Assembly (NCBI GenBank): GCA_035268685.1
Contig: DATFKK010000039.1
Coordinates: forward strand, 1-38,814
Length of the DNA: 38,814 nt
DNA from: Candidatus Krumholzibacteriia bacterium
GTDB taxonomy: Bacteria; Krumholzibacteriota; Krumholzibacteriia; JAJRXK01
Direction: 5' to 3'
The notes under the pieces were generated by a model. It did no database searches and was not told the origin of the DNA. It saw only the letters and a list, made by a program, of their open reading frames with translations. This document shows, piece by piece, positions 1 through 6,857 of this stretch (positions within the stretch are counted from its first letter, which is position 1; each line of letters begins with the position of its first letter). The position numbers were made by a program, and so were the translations under genes.

Positions 1-1
1 C

Positions 2-1177
2 ACCATCCGTGCGCTTCCGACGATCACGAGCGCGCAGGGCGACCAGCCCGACATCCTGGTGGTCAACGACTTCGGCCACCGTGGCGGCGAGAACGACTTC
101 CTCACCGCCTTCGGCCAGCTCGGCATGAAGGAGGGTGTGGACTTCGACACCTGGACCACGAAGGGCCCGAGTTCTGCCGTGAGCAACGGCATCGGATCCG
201 GTGGCGCACACGGGGCGACCGGCCAGCAGCTCGTCGGCTACTCCACGCTGATCTATCTGTCCGGCAACCTCTCGGACGCCCTGATCAGCGACGGGAGCAA
301 CCAGGGTGGAAACGACAAGAGCCTCGACACCGAGGCCCTTTCGCAGTGGCACAATGCAGCCGGCGATCGCTACATGGTCTACTTCGGCGACGACCTCGTC
401 GACTTCATGAACAGCAGTGGGCCGGTGAACGCGTCGTACCTCTCGACCGTCATGGGCGTGCAGGCGGTGGACACGAACCTGCGGGACGAGGCCGGCGGTC
501 TGACCACACCTCTGGTCCAGCCCTCCGACTTCGGCCTGACGCGCGGCTTGCAGACTCCGATCCTGGCCTTCGGTGGCTGTCTGGGCATCAACCAGTTCGA
601 CAGCATTCTGCCGGCCGGCGCATCGACCGTGCTCTACGAGATCGTCGATCCGAACACGGGTCAGGTCCAGACCCCGCCGGGCGCGGTGTGGTTCGAGCGC
701 GAAGTGCCAGCGGCCGAAGGCACCGACCGCAAGGTCGACGTGACCTTCCCCTTCGGCTTCAACGTGGTCTACAATCCGCCGAACTACGTGGCCCAGAACG
801 GAATCTCGGCCCGAGCCCTGTTCCTCCAGGAGCTGCTGACCTCGTTGGGCGGACCGGTGGGCGACATCTCGCAGGCCACCGACACCGATGCGGCTCCCCG
901 GCCCTTCCGGGTGGCGGCGAACTCGCCCAACCCGTTCAACCCCAAGACGACCATCGCCTTCACGGCGCCGCGCTCGGGCGAGGTCCGGATCCGGGTGTTC
1001 AACCTGCGCGGCGAGCTCGTGCGGACGCTGCTCGACGGGACGGTCGCAGCGGGAGAGCACAACGTGGTCTGGAACGGCACCGACGCGCGGGGCTCGCGCG
1101 TGGCCAGTGGCGTCTACCTGTACCGCGTCGAAGGCTTCGGCCGGACGGTCACGCGCAAGATGGCCATGGTGAAATAA
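2..1177 (+). CDS. Exported protein with C-terminal FlgD-like Ig sorting domain (5' truncated)
   Basis: The reading frame is open from the left edge, so the N-terminus and any signal peptide lie outside the window; the GTG at 59 is probably an internal Val. The last ~90 residues start at SPNPFNPKTTIAF and run through VRIRVFNLRGELVRTL and VASGVYLYRVE. This is the FlgD Ig-like C-terminal domain that ends many secreted proteins of FCB-group bacteria and is usually removed or anchored during export. The preceding ~250 residues contain an alternating strand/helix stretch (ILVVNDFGH, STLIYLSGNL, RYMVYFGDDLVDF, LQTPILAFGGCLG) that resembles a class I amidotransferase or ThuA-like Rossmann fold, but I cannot assign an activity. 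It is followed by a strong hairpin and a convergent gene. I am confident it is a real cell-surface or secreted protein and unsure of its function. Confidence 0.85.
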   Translation, partial: TIRALPTITSAQGDQPDILVVNDFGHRGGENDFLTAFGQLGMKEGVDFDTWTTKGPSSAVSNGIGSGGAHGATGQQLVGYSTLIYLSGNLSDALISDGSNQGGNDKSLDTEALSQWHNAAGDRYMVYFGDDLVDFMNSSGPVNASYLSTVMGVQAVDTNLRDEAGGLTTPLVQPSDFGLTRGLQTPILAFGGCLGINQFDSILPAGASTVLYEIVDPNTGQVQTPPGAVWFEREVPAAEGTDRKVDVTFPFGFNVVYNPPNYVAQNGISARALFLQELLTSLGGPVGDISQATDTDAAPRPFRVAANSPNPFNPKTTIAFTAPRSGEVRIRVFNLRGELVRTLLDGTVAAGEHNVVWNGTDARGSRVASGVYLYRVEGFGRTVTRKMAMVK

Positions 1178-1201
1178 GGACCCACCCCGAGGGGGGTACG
1201 A

Positions 1202-1235
1202 AAGAGCCCGGCCACCGGACGGTGGCTGGGCTCTT
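1202..1235. terminator. Hairpin between convergent genes, probable bidirectional terminator
   Basis: AAGAGCCCGGCCACC (1202-1216) and GGTGGCTGGGCTCTT (1221-1235) form a 15-bp stem with one G-T wobble and a GGAC loop. It sits 25 bp after one stop codon and 32 bp from the convergent stop. The A-rich left and T-rich right stem ends suit termination in both directions, although no long T tract follows. Confidence 0.7.
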
Positions 1236-1266
1236 CCATGACCGGTCCGCGACGCCGGGGCGCGCG

Positions 1267-2316
1267 CTACTGACCGCGACCGCTGAGCGTGCCCCCGAGC
1301 AGGTCGGCCGCACTGGCACCGGACCCGTTCGCAGGTCCTTCGTCCACCGCGTCGTCGGCCGCCACGGGCGGGGTTTCGCGGTAGAAGTATCCCGCGCTCT
1401 CGGCGATCTGACGGTGGCTCGGCACCCACCCGGCCCAGGTCTGCGACACTCCACCCGCCTGGACGAAGACCGCGCTCGGATAGGTCGGCACCATGGCGTC
1501 GAAGGTGGCCGGATCCAGGCGGTGGATCGGATAGGTCGGGAGGAAGGCGTCCTCGAAGGCCTCCAGGGACATCGGATCACTGTTCGTGACCGCGTGGACC
1601 TCCAGGCCCTCGACCCGGTCGTGCATGAGCTGCACCGCTCCGGCGTAGGCCCAGCAGTGGTCGCAATCGGCCGAGAAGAAGTAGAAGAAGGCGTCGTCGG
1701 GGATCTCGGCCAGCGGTGGCGACGCGTCGGCCAGGACCTGCAGATCGTCCGTGGTCACGTCCATGCTCTCACCGCTGTTCGACACCACCGGGCCACCGAG
1801 CAGGAACAGGCCGACGCCGAGCAGGGTCCCACCCCATCCGACCGTCGGGGTGACCATCGGATGCGGGGTCGCGAAGGGTCGGCCGAAGCGCAACACCACC
1901 CCCGCGAGCACCACCATCACGGCGTTGAGGACCAGCTCCTGCTCCGGGGCGACCTTGATCACCTCGCCGAAGCACCCGCAGTCGGCCATCCCGCGTTGGA
2001 TCGCGATCACGTTGAAGACCATGAACACCGCGGCCAGCGGCACGGTGATTCCTGCAGCCAGGCGTCGTCCGGGGCCCAGGATCAGCATGAGGGCCAGCCC
2101 GAACTCGATCCCGATGAGCAGCGTGGCCGCCGGCAGCACCAGGGAGGGAGCCAGGAACTGGTAATCCTCGACCGTGGACACGAAGGCCGGGGCCGAGATC
2201 ATCTTCGTGAATGCCGAGAACAGGAGCACGGCCCCCACCACCATGGCGGCGACGACTGCTAGCCCCGAGCCGGCGCCTCCACCCGTCGCGGGGCGCTCTT
2301 GTGAAGTTGTGTTCAT
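1267..2316 (-). CDS. MauE/DoxX-like membrane protein with C-terminal thioredoxin-like domain
   Basis: The 349-residue protein begins with a membrane segment (about 19-41) followed by further hydrophobic helices to about residue 175. Helix 1 ends in FSAFTKMISAPAF, typical of the MauE/DoxX helical bundle. ADCGCFGE at 111-118 is the paired-Cys motif seen in methylamine-utilisation MauE relatives. The C-terminal ~150 residues look thioredoxin-like, with FYFFSADCDHCW placing a CxxC at Cys218 and Cys221. Coupling a quinone-linked or DoxX-type membrane module to a thioredoxin fold suggests disulfide or thiol redox chemistry at the membrane, perhaps maturation of exported or c-type proteins; that role is inferred. 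It is a single gene transcribed away from rocD. Confidence 0.75.
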   Translation of the reverse strand: MNTTSQERPATGGGAGSGLAVVAAMVVGAVLLFSAFTKMISAPAFVSTVEDYQFLAPSLVLPAATLLIGIEFGLALMLILGPGRRLAAGITVPLAAVFMVFNVIAIQRGMADCGCFGEVIKVAPEQELVLNAVMVVLAGVVLRFGRPFATPHPMVTPTVGWGGTLLGVGLFLLGGPVVSNSGESMDVTTDDLQVLADASPPLAEIPDDAFFYFFSADCDHCWAYAGAVQLMHDRVEGLEVHAVTNSDPMSLEAFEDAFLPTYPIHRLDPATFDAMVPTYPSAVFVQAGGVSQTWAGWVPSHRQIAESAGYFYRETPPVAADDAVDEGPANGSGASAADLLGGTLSGRGQ

Positions 2317-2342
2317 GGTGGCGGAAAAGGGGGTTGCGAGGA

Positions 2343-2371
2343 TTGCCAGGGGCCCATCTCGATACTAGGCT
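2343..2371 (+). promoter_or_regulatory. Possible sigma70 promoter for rocD
   Basis: TTGCCA (2343-2348), a 17-bp spacer and TAGGCT (2366-2371) give a plausible -35/-10 pair in the divergent gap before rocD. The -10 is weak, but the same arrangement recurs upstream of the PqqD-like gene at 34.2 kb. It would leave a leader of about 130 nt. Confidence 0.35.
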
Positions 2372-2386
2372 CCCGTCAACAGTAGA

Positions 2387-2403
2387 CCCGTGCCGGGCAC
2401 GGG
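2387..2403. promoter_or_regulatory. 17-bp palindrome in the rocD leader
   Basis: CCCGTGCC (2387-2394), G and GGCACGGG (2396-2403) form a perfect 8-bp inverted repeat around one base. It lies just downstream of the proposed rocD start site, where a repressor operator would be expected. No function is shown. Confidence 0.35.
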
Positions 2404-2509
2404 CAAGTCACGGTCCCGTCAAGATCGGCGGGCCGAAGACCTCACGGGGCCTGCCGAAGCGTCGAACACCGCCCCACTCAACCGCTCCCTCGACCCCCGC
2501 AGGTGAGAC

Positions 2510-3742
2510 ATGGCCGAAGCCGTCACGAGCAGCTCTTCGTCGAAGTCGGTGATCGATCTGGCCGAGCGCGTCGGCGCGCACAACTACCACCCGCTCCCGG
2601 TCGTGATCTCCCTGGCGGAAGGCGTGTGGGTCCACGACCCCGAGGGCCGGCGCTACCTGGACTTCCTGTCGGCCTACTCGGCCGTGAATCAAGGCCACCG
2701 GCACCCGCACATCATCCAGGCGCTGAAGGACCAGGCGGACCGGGTCACGTTGACCAGCCGGGCCTTCTACAACGACCGCATGGGCGAGTTCCTCGAGAAG
2801 CTGTGCACCTACACCGGCTACCAGATGGCCCTGCCCATGAACACCGGCGCCGAGGCGGTGGAGACCTCCATGAAGCTGGCCCGCCTCTGGGGCCACAAGG
2901 TCAAGGGAGTCGAGGACGGGAAGCAGGAGATCATCTGCTTCCACGAGAACTTCCACGGACGCACGATCTCGATCATCAGCTACAGCGACGACGCCGTCGC
3001 TCGCGAGGGCTTCGGACCCTTCACCCCCGGCTTCCGGGTGGTCGACTACGACGACCCGCAGGCGATCGAGGACGCGATCACGCCGAACACCGTGGCCGTG
3101 AACCTCGAACCGATCCAGGGCGAGGCCGGAGTGAACGTGCCCAGCCACGGCTACCTGCGGGCGGTGCGTGAGATCTGCGATCGTCACGAGATCCTCATGA
3201 TCGCCGACGAGGTCCAGACCGGGTTCTGCCGCACCGGGCGGAAGTTCGCGGTCGACCACGAGGACGTGCGCCCCGACGTCATGTGCCTGGGGAAGGCACT
3301 CGGCGGAGGTGTGTTCCCGGTGAGCGCCGTGGTCGCCGACGAGGACGTGCTCGGCGTGTTCGGTCCCGGGAGCCACGGCTCGACCTTCGGCGGCAATCCG
3401 CTGGGGGCCGCGGTGGCCATCGCCTCGATCGAGGTGCTCGAGAACGAGAAGCTCGACGAACGGGCCGAGGAGTTCGGCCAGTACGTGCGGGCGCAGCTCG
3501 AAGAGCTGGTCGATCAGGTTCCCCGTCTGCAGAAGGTCCGTGGCAAGGGGCTGCTGAATGCGGTCGTCTTCGAGGAGGGCTTCGAGGCCTGGGACGTGTG
3601 CGTGACCCTGAAGGACCACGGCCTGCTCGCCAAGCAGACCCACGGCAACATCATCCGGTTCGCGCCCCCACTGGTGATCAGCCGCGAGGAGCTGGATCAC
3701 GCCCTGGGGATCATCCGCGAGGTGTTCCTGGCGATCGATTGA
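2510..3742 (+). CDS. rocD: Ornithine--oxo-acid aminotransferase
   Basis: The 410-residue protein is a class III PLP aminotransferase. It transfers the delta-amino group of ornithine to 2-oxoglutarate, giving glutamate semialdehyde (pyrroline-5-carboxylate) and glutamate, a cytosolic step of arginine/ornithine breakdown and proline formation. Hallmarks are NTGAEAVET (about 111-119), HGRTISI (149-155), NLEPIQGEAG (198-207), ADEVQTGFCRTG (232-243) with the cofactor-binding Asp233, and CLGKALGGG, which places the Schiff-base Lys at 262. The YNxRM-like stretch near 87-91 and the overall length fit ornithine rather than acetylornithine aminotransferases. The start is ATG. No arginine or proline genes lie beside it, so it appears to be a single-gene unit. 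Confidence 0.9.
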   Translation: MAEAVTSSSSSKSVIDLAERVGAHNYHPLPVVISLAEGVWVHDPEGRRYLDFLSAYSAVNQGHRHPHIIQALKDQADRVTLTSRAFYNDRMGEFLEKLCTYTGYQMALPMNTGAEAVETSMKLARLWGHKVKGVEDGKQEIICFHENFHGRTISIISYSDDAVAREGFGPFTPGFRVVDYDDPQAIEDAITPNTVAVNLEPIQGEAGVNVPSHGYLRAVREICDRHEILMIADEVQTGFCRTGRKFAVDHEDVRPDVMCLGKALGGGVFPVSAVVADEDVLGVFGPGSHGSTFGGNPLGAAVAIASIEVLENEKLDERAEEFGQYVRAQLEELVDQVPRLQKVRGKGLLNAVVFEEGFEAWDVCVTLKDHGLLAKQTHGNIIRFAPPLVISREELDHALGIIREVFLAID

Positions 3743-3773
3743 ACGGGACTGGCCGACCGGCGGCCCGAGTGGG

Positions 3774-3779
3774 TATGAT
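3774..3779 (+). promoter_or_regulatory. Possible -10 element for the MBL-fold gene
   Basis: TATGAT stands out in GC-rich sequence 70 bp before the hydrolase start, but no good -35 is found at 16-18 bp. If used, transcription would begin at about the base of the next hairpin. Confidence 0.3.
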
Positions 3780-3784
3780 GCGGC

Positions 3785-3812
3785 GGAGGCGATCCCGAAC
3801 GGGGTCGCCTCC
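3785..3812 (+). terminator. Strong hairpin after rocD
   Basis: GGAGGCGATCCC (3785-3796), loop GAAC, GGGGTCGCCTCC (3801-3812) form a 12-bp stem with one wobble, 43 bp past the rocD stop. No T tract follows. It may end rocD transcription or form the 5' end of the next mRNA. Confidence 0.55.
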
Positions 3813-3848
3813 TCTCGGTCCGGCCATCCCCCTCGGAGTCTTCCGATC

Positions 3849-4781
3849 ATGCAATCCATCCGCGCTGCGGCCTCGGGTCTCGTCCTGGCCGCCGGACTCG
3901 CCGCCGTGTGTCTCGTCCCGTCCTCCGCCGTCGCACAATGGGACGAGGTCGAGATCGGGTCGCAGGAACTCACGCCGTCGATCCACGTGCTCACCGGCCG
4001 TGGCGGCAACATGGCCGTGTGCGTGGGTGACGAAGGCGTCTTCCTCGTCGACGACCAGTACGCGCCCCTCACCGACAGGATCCGCGCGAAGATCGCAGAG
4101 ATCCACGACGGCCCCGTTCGCTTCGTCCTGAACACCCACTGGCACGGTGATCACACCGGCGGCAACGAGAACTTCGGCGAGACGGGATCGTTGATCGTCG
4201 CGCACGACAACGTTCGTGCTCGCATGGCGATCGAGAACGTGTCGACGATCTGGGATCGCACCACCCCGCCGTCGCCCGAAGGTGCCCTGCCGGTGGTGAC
4301 CTTCAACGACGAGGTCACCTTCCACGTGAACGGCGAGACCGTGCACTGCTTCCACGTGGCGAACGCCCACACCGACGGCGACGCCGTCGTCCACTTCGTC
4401 GATGCCGACGTCATCCACATGGGCGACGTGTACTTCAACGGACTCTACCCGTTCATCGATACCGACAGCGGGGGCAGCATCGACGGCATGATCGCCGCCG
4501 TCGAACGGGTCATGGCTCTGTGCACACCCGAGACCGTCCTGATCGCGGGCCACGGTCCGGTGGGCGACCTCGATTCGCTCCGCGCCTACCATGACATGCT
4601 GGTCCGGATCCGCGCCCGCACGAACGCGCTGATCCGCCAGGGGGCGGACCTCGACGCGGTGATCGCCGCGGCGCCGACCGCGGAGTGGGACGCCGAGTGG
4701 GGGCAGACCTGGATCGACGGCGAAAAGTTCATCGAGATCGTGTTCGGCGACCTCGCGGGCCGAGCCCCGTCGTCGGATTGA
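3849..4781 (+). CDS. Exported metallo-beta-lactamase-fold hydrolase
   Basis: The 310-residue protein has a cleavable signal peptide (MQSIRAAASG... to SSAVAQ, about residues 1-30) and an MBL fold. The zinc motif is NTHWHGDHTGGN, with His97, His99, Asp101 and His102. A later HVANAHTDGDAVVHF carries the third His-type ligand, and LIAGHGPVGD resembles the final His strand. Periplasmic proteins of this type include quinoprotein-linked relay/SoxH-like hydrolases and subclass B beta-lactamase relatives. The NENFG and GGSIDGMIAAVERV segments fit the cyclase/SoxH-like group better than true beta-lactamases. The substrate is unknown. It converges on the HDOD gene across a perfect hairpin. Confidence 0.8.
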   Translation: MQSIRAAASGLVLAAGLAAVCLVPSSAVAQWDEVEIGSQELTPSIHVLTGRGGNMAVCVGDEGVFLVDDQYAPLTDRIRAKIAEIHDGPVRFVLNTHWHGDHTGGNENFGETGSLIVAHDNVRARMAIENVSTIWDRTTPPSPEGALPVVTFNDEVTFHVNGETVHCFHVANAHTDGDAVVHFVDADVIHMGDVYFNGLYPFIDTDSGGSIDGMIAAVERVMALCTPETVLIAGHGPVGDLDSLRAYHDMLVRIRARTNALIRQGADLDAVIAAAPTAEWDAEWGQTWIDGEKFIEIVFGDLAGRAPSSD

Positions 4782-4806
4782 CCGCCCCGACGTCGCGGAC
4801 GTAGCA

Positions 4807-4832
4807 AGGGCCCGTCCGGTCGGACGGGCCCT
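4807..4832. terminator. Perfect hairpin between convergent genes
   Basis: AGGGCCCGTCCG (4807-4818), GT, then CGGACGGGCCCT (4821-4832) form a perfect 12-bp inverted repeat between the MBL-fold and HDOD stop codons. It probably acts as a bidirectional terminator. Confidence 0.7.
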
Positions 4833-4862
4833 CGCGTTCCGGGCGCGAGCTCGGCGCCACGA

Positions 4863-5723
4863 TCAGTTGAAGCGCTCCCCGACCTCTTCCAGGCGACGCT
4901 CGGTGCGCTCGATCAGCTTGCCGAACTTCCGCTCGTCCATTCCCAGGGCGCCGAGGGCCGGCGCGAAGTCCTCGTCCTCGGGAACGGTGTCGTGGGTGCC
5001 GCGTCCGAGGCGCGCGGCGACCAGGTCGGCGAGGTGGACGATCCACGGGACGTGTTCCAGCCCCTCCTCGTCGCCACACTCCTCCGGCTCGTGGTGATAC
5101 TGGATCCCCACGCAGATGCTGCGGGGGAGCTTCCAGTGCGCCGCGATCAGTCCGCCCAGCTCGGCGTGGTTCACGTTCAGGACCTCGGTCTCGGCCTCGG
5201 GACCCGACCGGCCACCGTCGGACCGCGCACGCTCGAGGAATTCCTGGATGTCCCGGTCGAGGAACCGACCCAGGACCAGCTTGCCCACGTCGTGCAGGAG
5301 AGCGGCGGTGAACGTCTCCGGCGGTACCGTGAACGACGGTAGCCCGATCATGGACTCCGCGGCCAACGCTGCGGCCACCGAGTGCTCCCACAACCGCCCC
5401 TCGGACAGGTCGTAGGCCGGCACCGCTCCCAACATCCGGGTCCGCACGCCGGCGGCGACGGCCATCGAGAGGACGGCTCCGGTCCCGAGGCGGATCACGG
5501 CCCGATCGACGGTGGTGATCGCGTTCACCGACCCACTCGACGCGGAATTGGCCACCCGCAGGACCTTCACGGTCAGGGCCTGGTCGAGCGAGATCGCCTC
5601 GACGATCTCCTTCATCTCGGAGTTCGGATCCGCCACCAGCCGGGCCAGGCGCGACGCCGTGGCGGGCAGGGGCTCGAGGTCCTGGGCCTGCAGGATCAGC
5701 TGATCGTGCTCGAGGACTTCCAT
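4863..5723 (-). CDS. HDOD domain signalling protein
   Basis: The 286-residue protein is an HDOD domain, a degenerate relative of HD phosphohydrolases used in regulatory proteins of chemotaxis, stress and cyclic-nucleotide signalling. LEPLPATASRLARLVADP (about 17-34) and DQALTVKVLRVANSA are the opening HDOD helices. ALLHDVGKLV keeps the HD pair at 144-145, and NHAELGGLIAAHWKLP follows. No separate GGDEF, EAL or receiver domain is attached. I start it at ATG 5723 because GGAG lies about 7 nt upstream; the frame stays open to 5852, but that extension is rich in Arg and Pro and looks like leader sequence. It is transcribed away from the ACIII operon. Confidence 0.8.
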   Translation of the reverse strand: MEVLEHDQLILQAQDLEPLPATASRLARLVADPNSEMKEIVEAISLDQALTVKVLRVANSASSGSVNAITTVDRAVIRLGTGAVLSMAVAAGVRTRMLGAVPAYDLSEGRLWEHSVAAALAAESMIGLPSFTVPPETFTAALLHDVGKLVLGRFLDRDIQEFLERARSDGGRSGPEAETEVLNVNHAELGGLIAAHWKLPRSICVGIQYHHEPEECGDEEGLEHVPWIVHLADLVAARLGRGTHDTVPEDEDFAPALGALGMDERKFGKLIERTERRLEEVGERFN

Positions 5724-6158
5724 CGGTCGCTCCGGTCGCCGGAAGATTGATTCAGGAATCGGGGGCTCCCGACCCGCTCGGTTGGGGTATCGGCAGCCTA
5801 CGCCATGATTTGAAGCACGGATCGTTCCCGGCCGCACCGGATCGCGTCCCATCTGTCAACTCGTTGCGAAACCTGGAGTTGAACGTGCTGTGAACGGTGC
5901 ACGGCTGATGCGGCTGCATCACGGGGATCGTGATCTCGACATTCCAGTGGCGCGCCGTGGGTGAATTCCCTACTCTCAGCACCGGCGATCAGCGAAAACA
6001 AAGTCAAGACAGCGACTTCGGCCGCTCACCGGCCGCCGGAACCCCCGGTCCGCGCTCGCTCGCGCACCCCCGCCCCGGCCGGTCGATCGTGATGGCCCCC
6101 TTGGTCGCGGAGCTGCGGTCGTCGGTCCGCCTTCCACCGTGTGCGGGGTCCTCCACGT
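5724..6158. other. 435-bp intergenic region between HDOD and ACIII genes
   Basis: No gene is supported here; the frames present lack plausible starts and family signals. It must hold the divergent promoters. TGTCAA at 5854-5859 is a perfect -35 (TTGACA) on the minus strand but has no good -10 partner. GAACGTGC (5881-5888) and GAACGGTGC (5892-5900) form an imperfect direct repeat that could bind a regulator. An A-rich patch lies at 5993-6012. I could not pin down the ACIII promoter. Confidence 0.4.
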
Positions 6159-6809
6159 ATGTCGCAGTTGTTCCACCACAGTACCAACGCGCTGGCCCGC
6201 TTCTCCCTGTTCGGCGGCGTCGTGATCCTGGCCGGCCTCGGCTATCTCGGATGGGTCTGGGCCCACTCGTCCTACATGACGGGTGAGAGCGTGGTCCTGA
6301 ACCAGCCCGTCCCGTTCAGCCACGACCACCACACGGCGGGCCTGGGCATCGACTGCCGCTACTGCCACACCTCGGTCGAGGAATCCAGTTCCGCGGGGAT
6401 CCCGCCCGTCCAGACCTGCATGAACTGCCACAACATCATGTGGAACCGCGAGGACATGCTCGCGCCCGTGCGCGACGCCTACCGCGCCGGCGAGTCGATC
6501 CCGTGGAATCGGGTGTACGACCTGCCCGACTACGTCTACTTCGATCACAGCATCCACGTGAACAAGGGTATCGGCTGTGAGACCTGCCACGGTCGGGTCG
6601 ATCGTCAGCCGCTGATCCAGCAGGCGGAATCGCTGCAGATGAAGTGGTGCCTGGAGTGCCACAACAGTCCCGAGCAGTTCATCCGCCCTCGTGACGAGGT
6701 CCTGACCATGGGGTACGAACCCGAGGGAGACCCCGCCGAGCTCGCGCATCGGTTGATCGAGGAGTACGACGTGGCGCCGGGCATCGACTGCGGCGTCTGC
6801 CATCGTTGA
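6159..6809 (+). CDS. actA: ACIII subunit ActA, pentaheme cytochrome c
   Basis: The 216-residue protein is membrane anchored by one helix (about 17-36) and carries five CxxCH haem sites at 66-70, 87-91, 140-144, 164-168 and 211-215. ActA of alternative complex III has exactly this layout and takes electrons from the Fe-S subunit ActB toward ActE and the oxidase on the periplasmic side. The frame also offers a GTG at 6141, but ATG 6159 gives the usual MSQLFHHSTNALARFSL start. It is the first gene of a same-strand run to 18.7 kb; actB follows within 50 bp. Confidence 0.93.
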   Translation: MSQLFHHSTNALARFSLFGGVVILAGLGYLGWVWAHSSYMTGESVVLNQPVPFSHDHHTAGLGIDCRYCHTSVEESSSAGIPPVQTCMNCHNIMWNREDMLAPVRDAYRAGESIPWNRVYDLPDYVYFDHSIHVNKGIGCETCHGRVDRQPLIQQAESLQMKWCLECHNSPEQFIRPRDEVLTMGYEPEGDPAELAHRLIEEYDVAPGIDCGVCHR

Positions 6810-6857
6810 ACCATGCGCGCTGGAAGCCCTGAAACGGCCACCGATCCTGGAGATCCC

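Noticed and set aside
3849-4781. Antibiotic-resistance beta-lactamase
   Set aside because: The fold and signal peptide match the MBL superfamily, but the flanking motifs resemble SoxH/cyclase-like relatives and nothing in the context suggests resistance.
5854-5859. Perfect TTGACA upstream of the HDOD gene as a promoter
   Set aside because: No acceptable -10 is found at 16-18 bp, so I list it only within the intergenic region.
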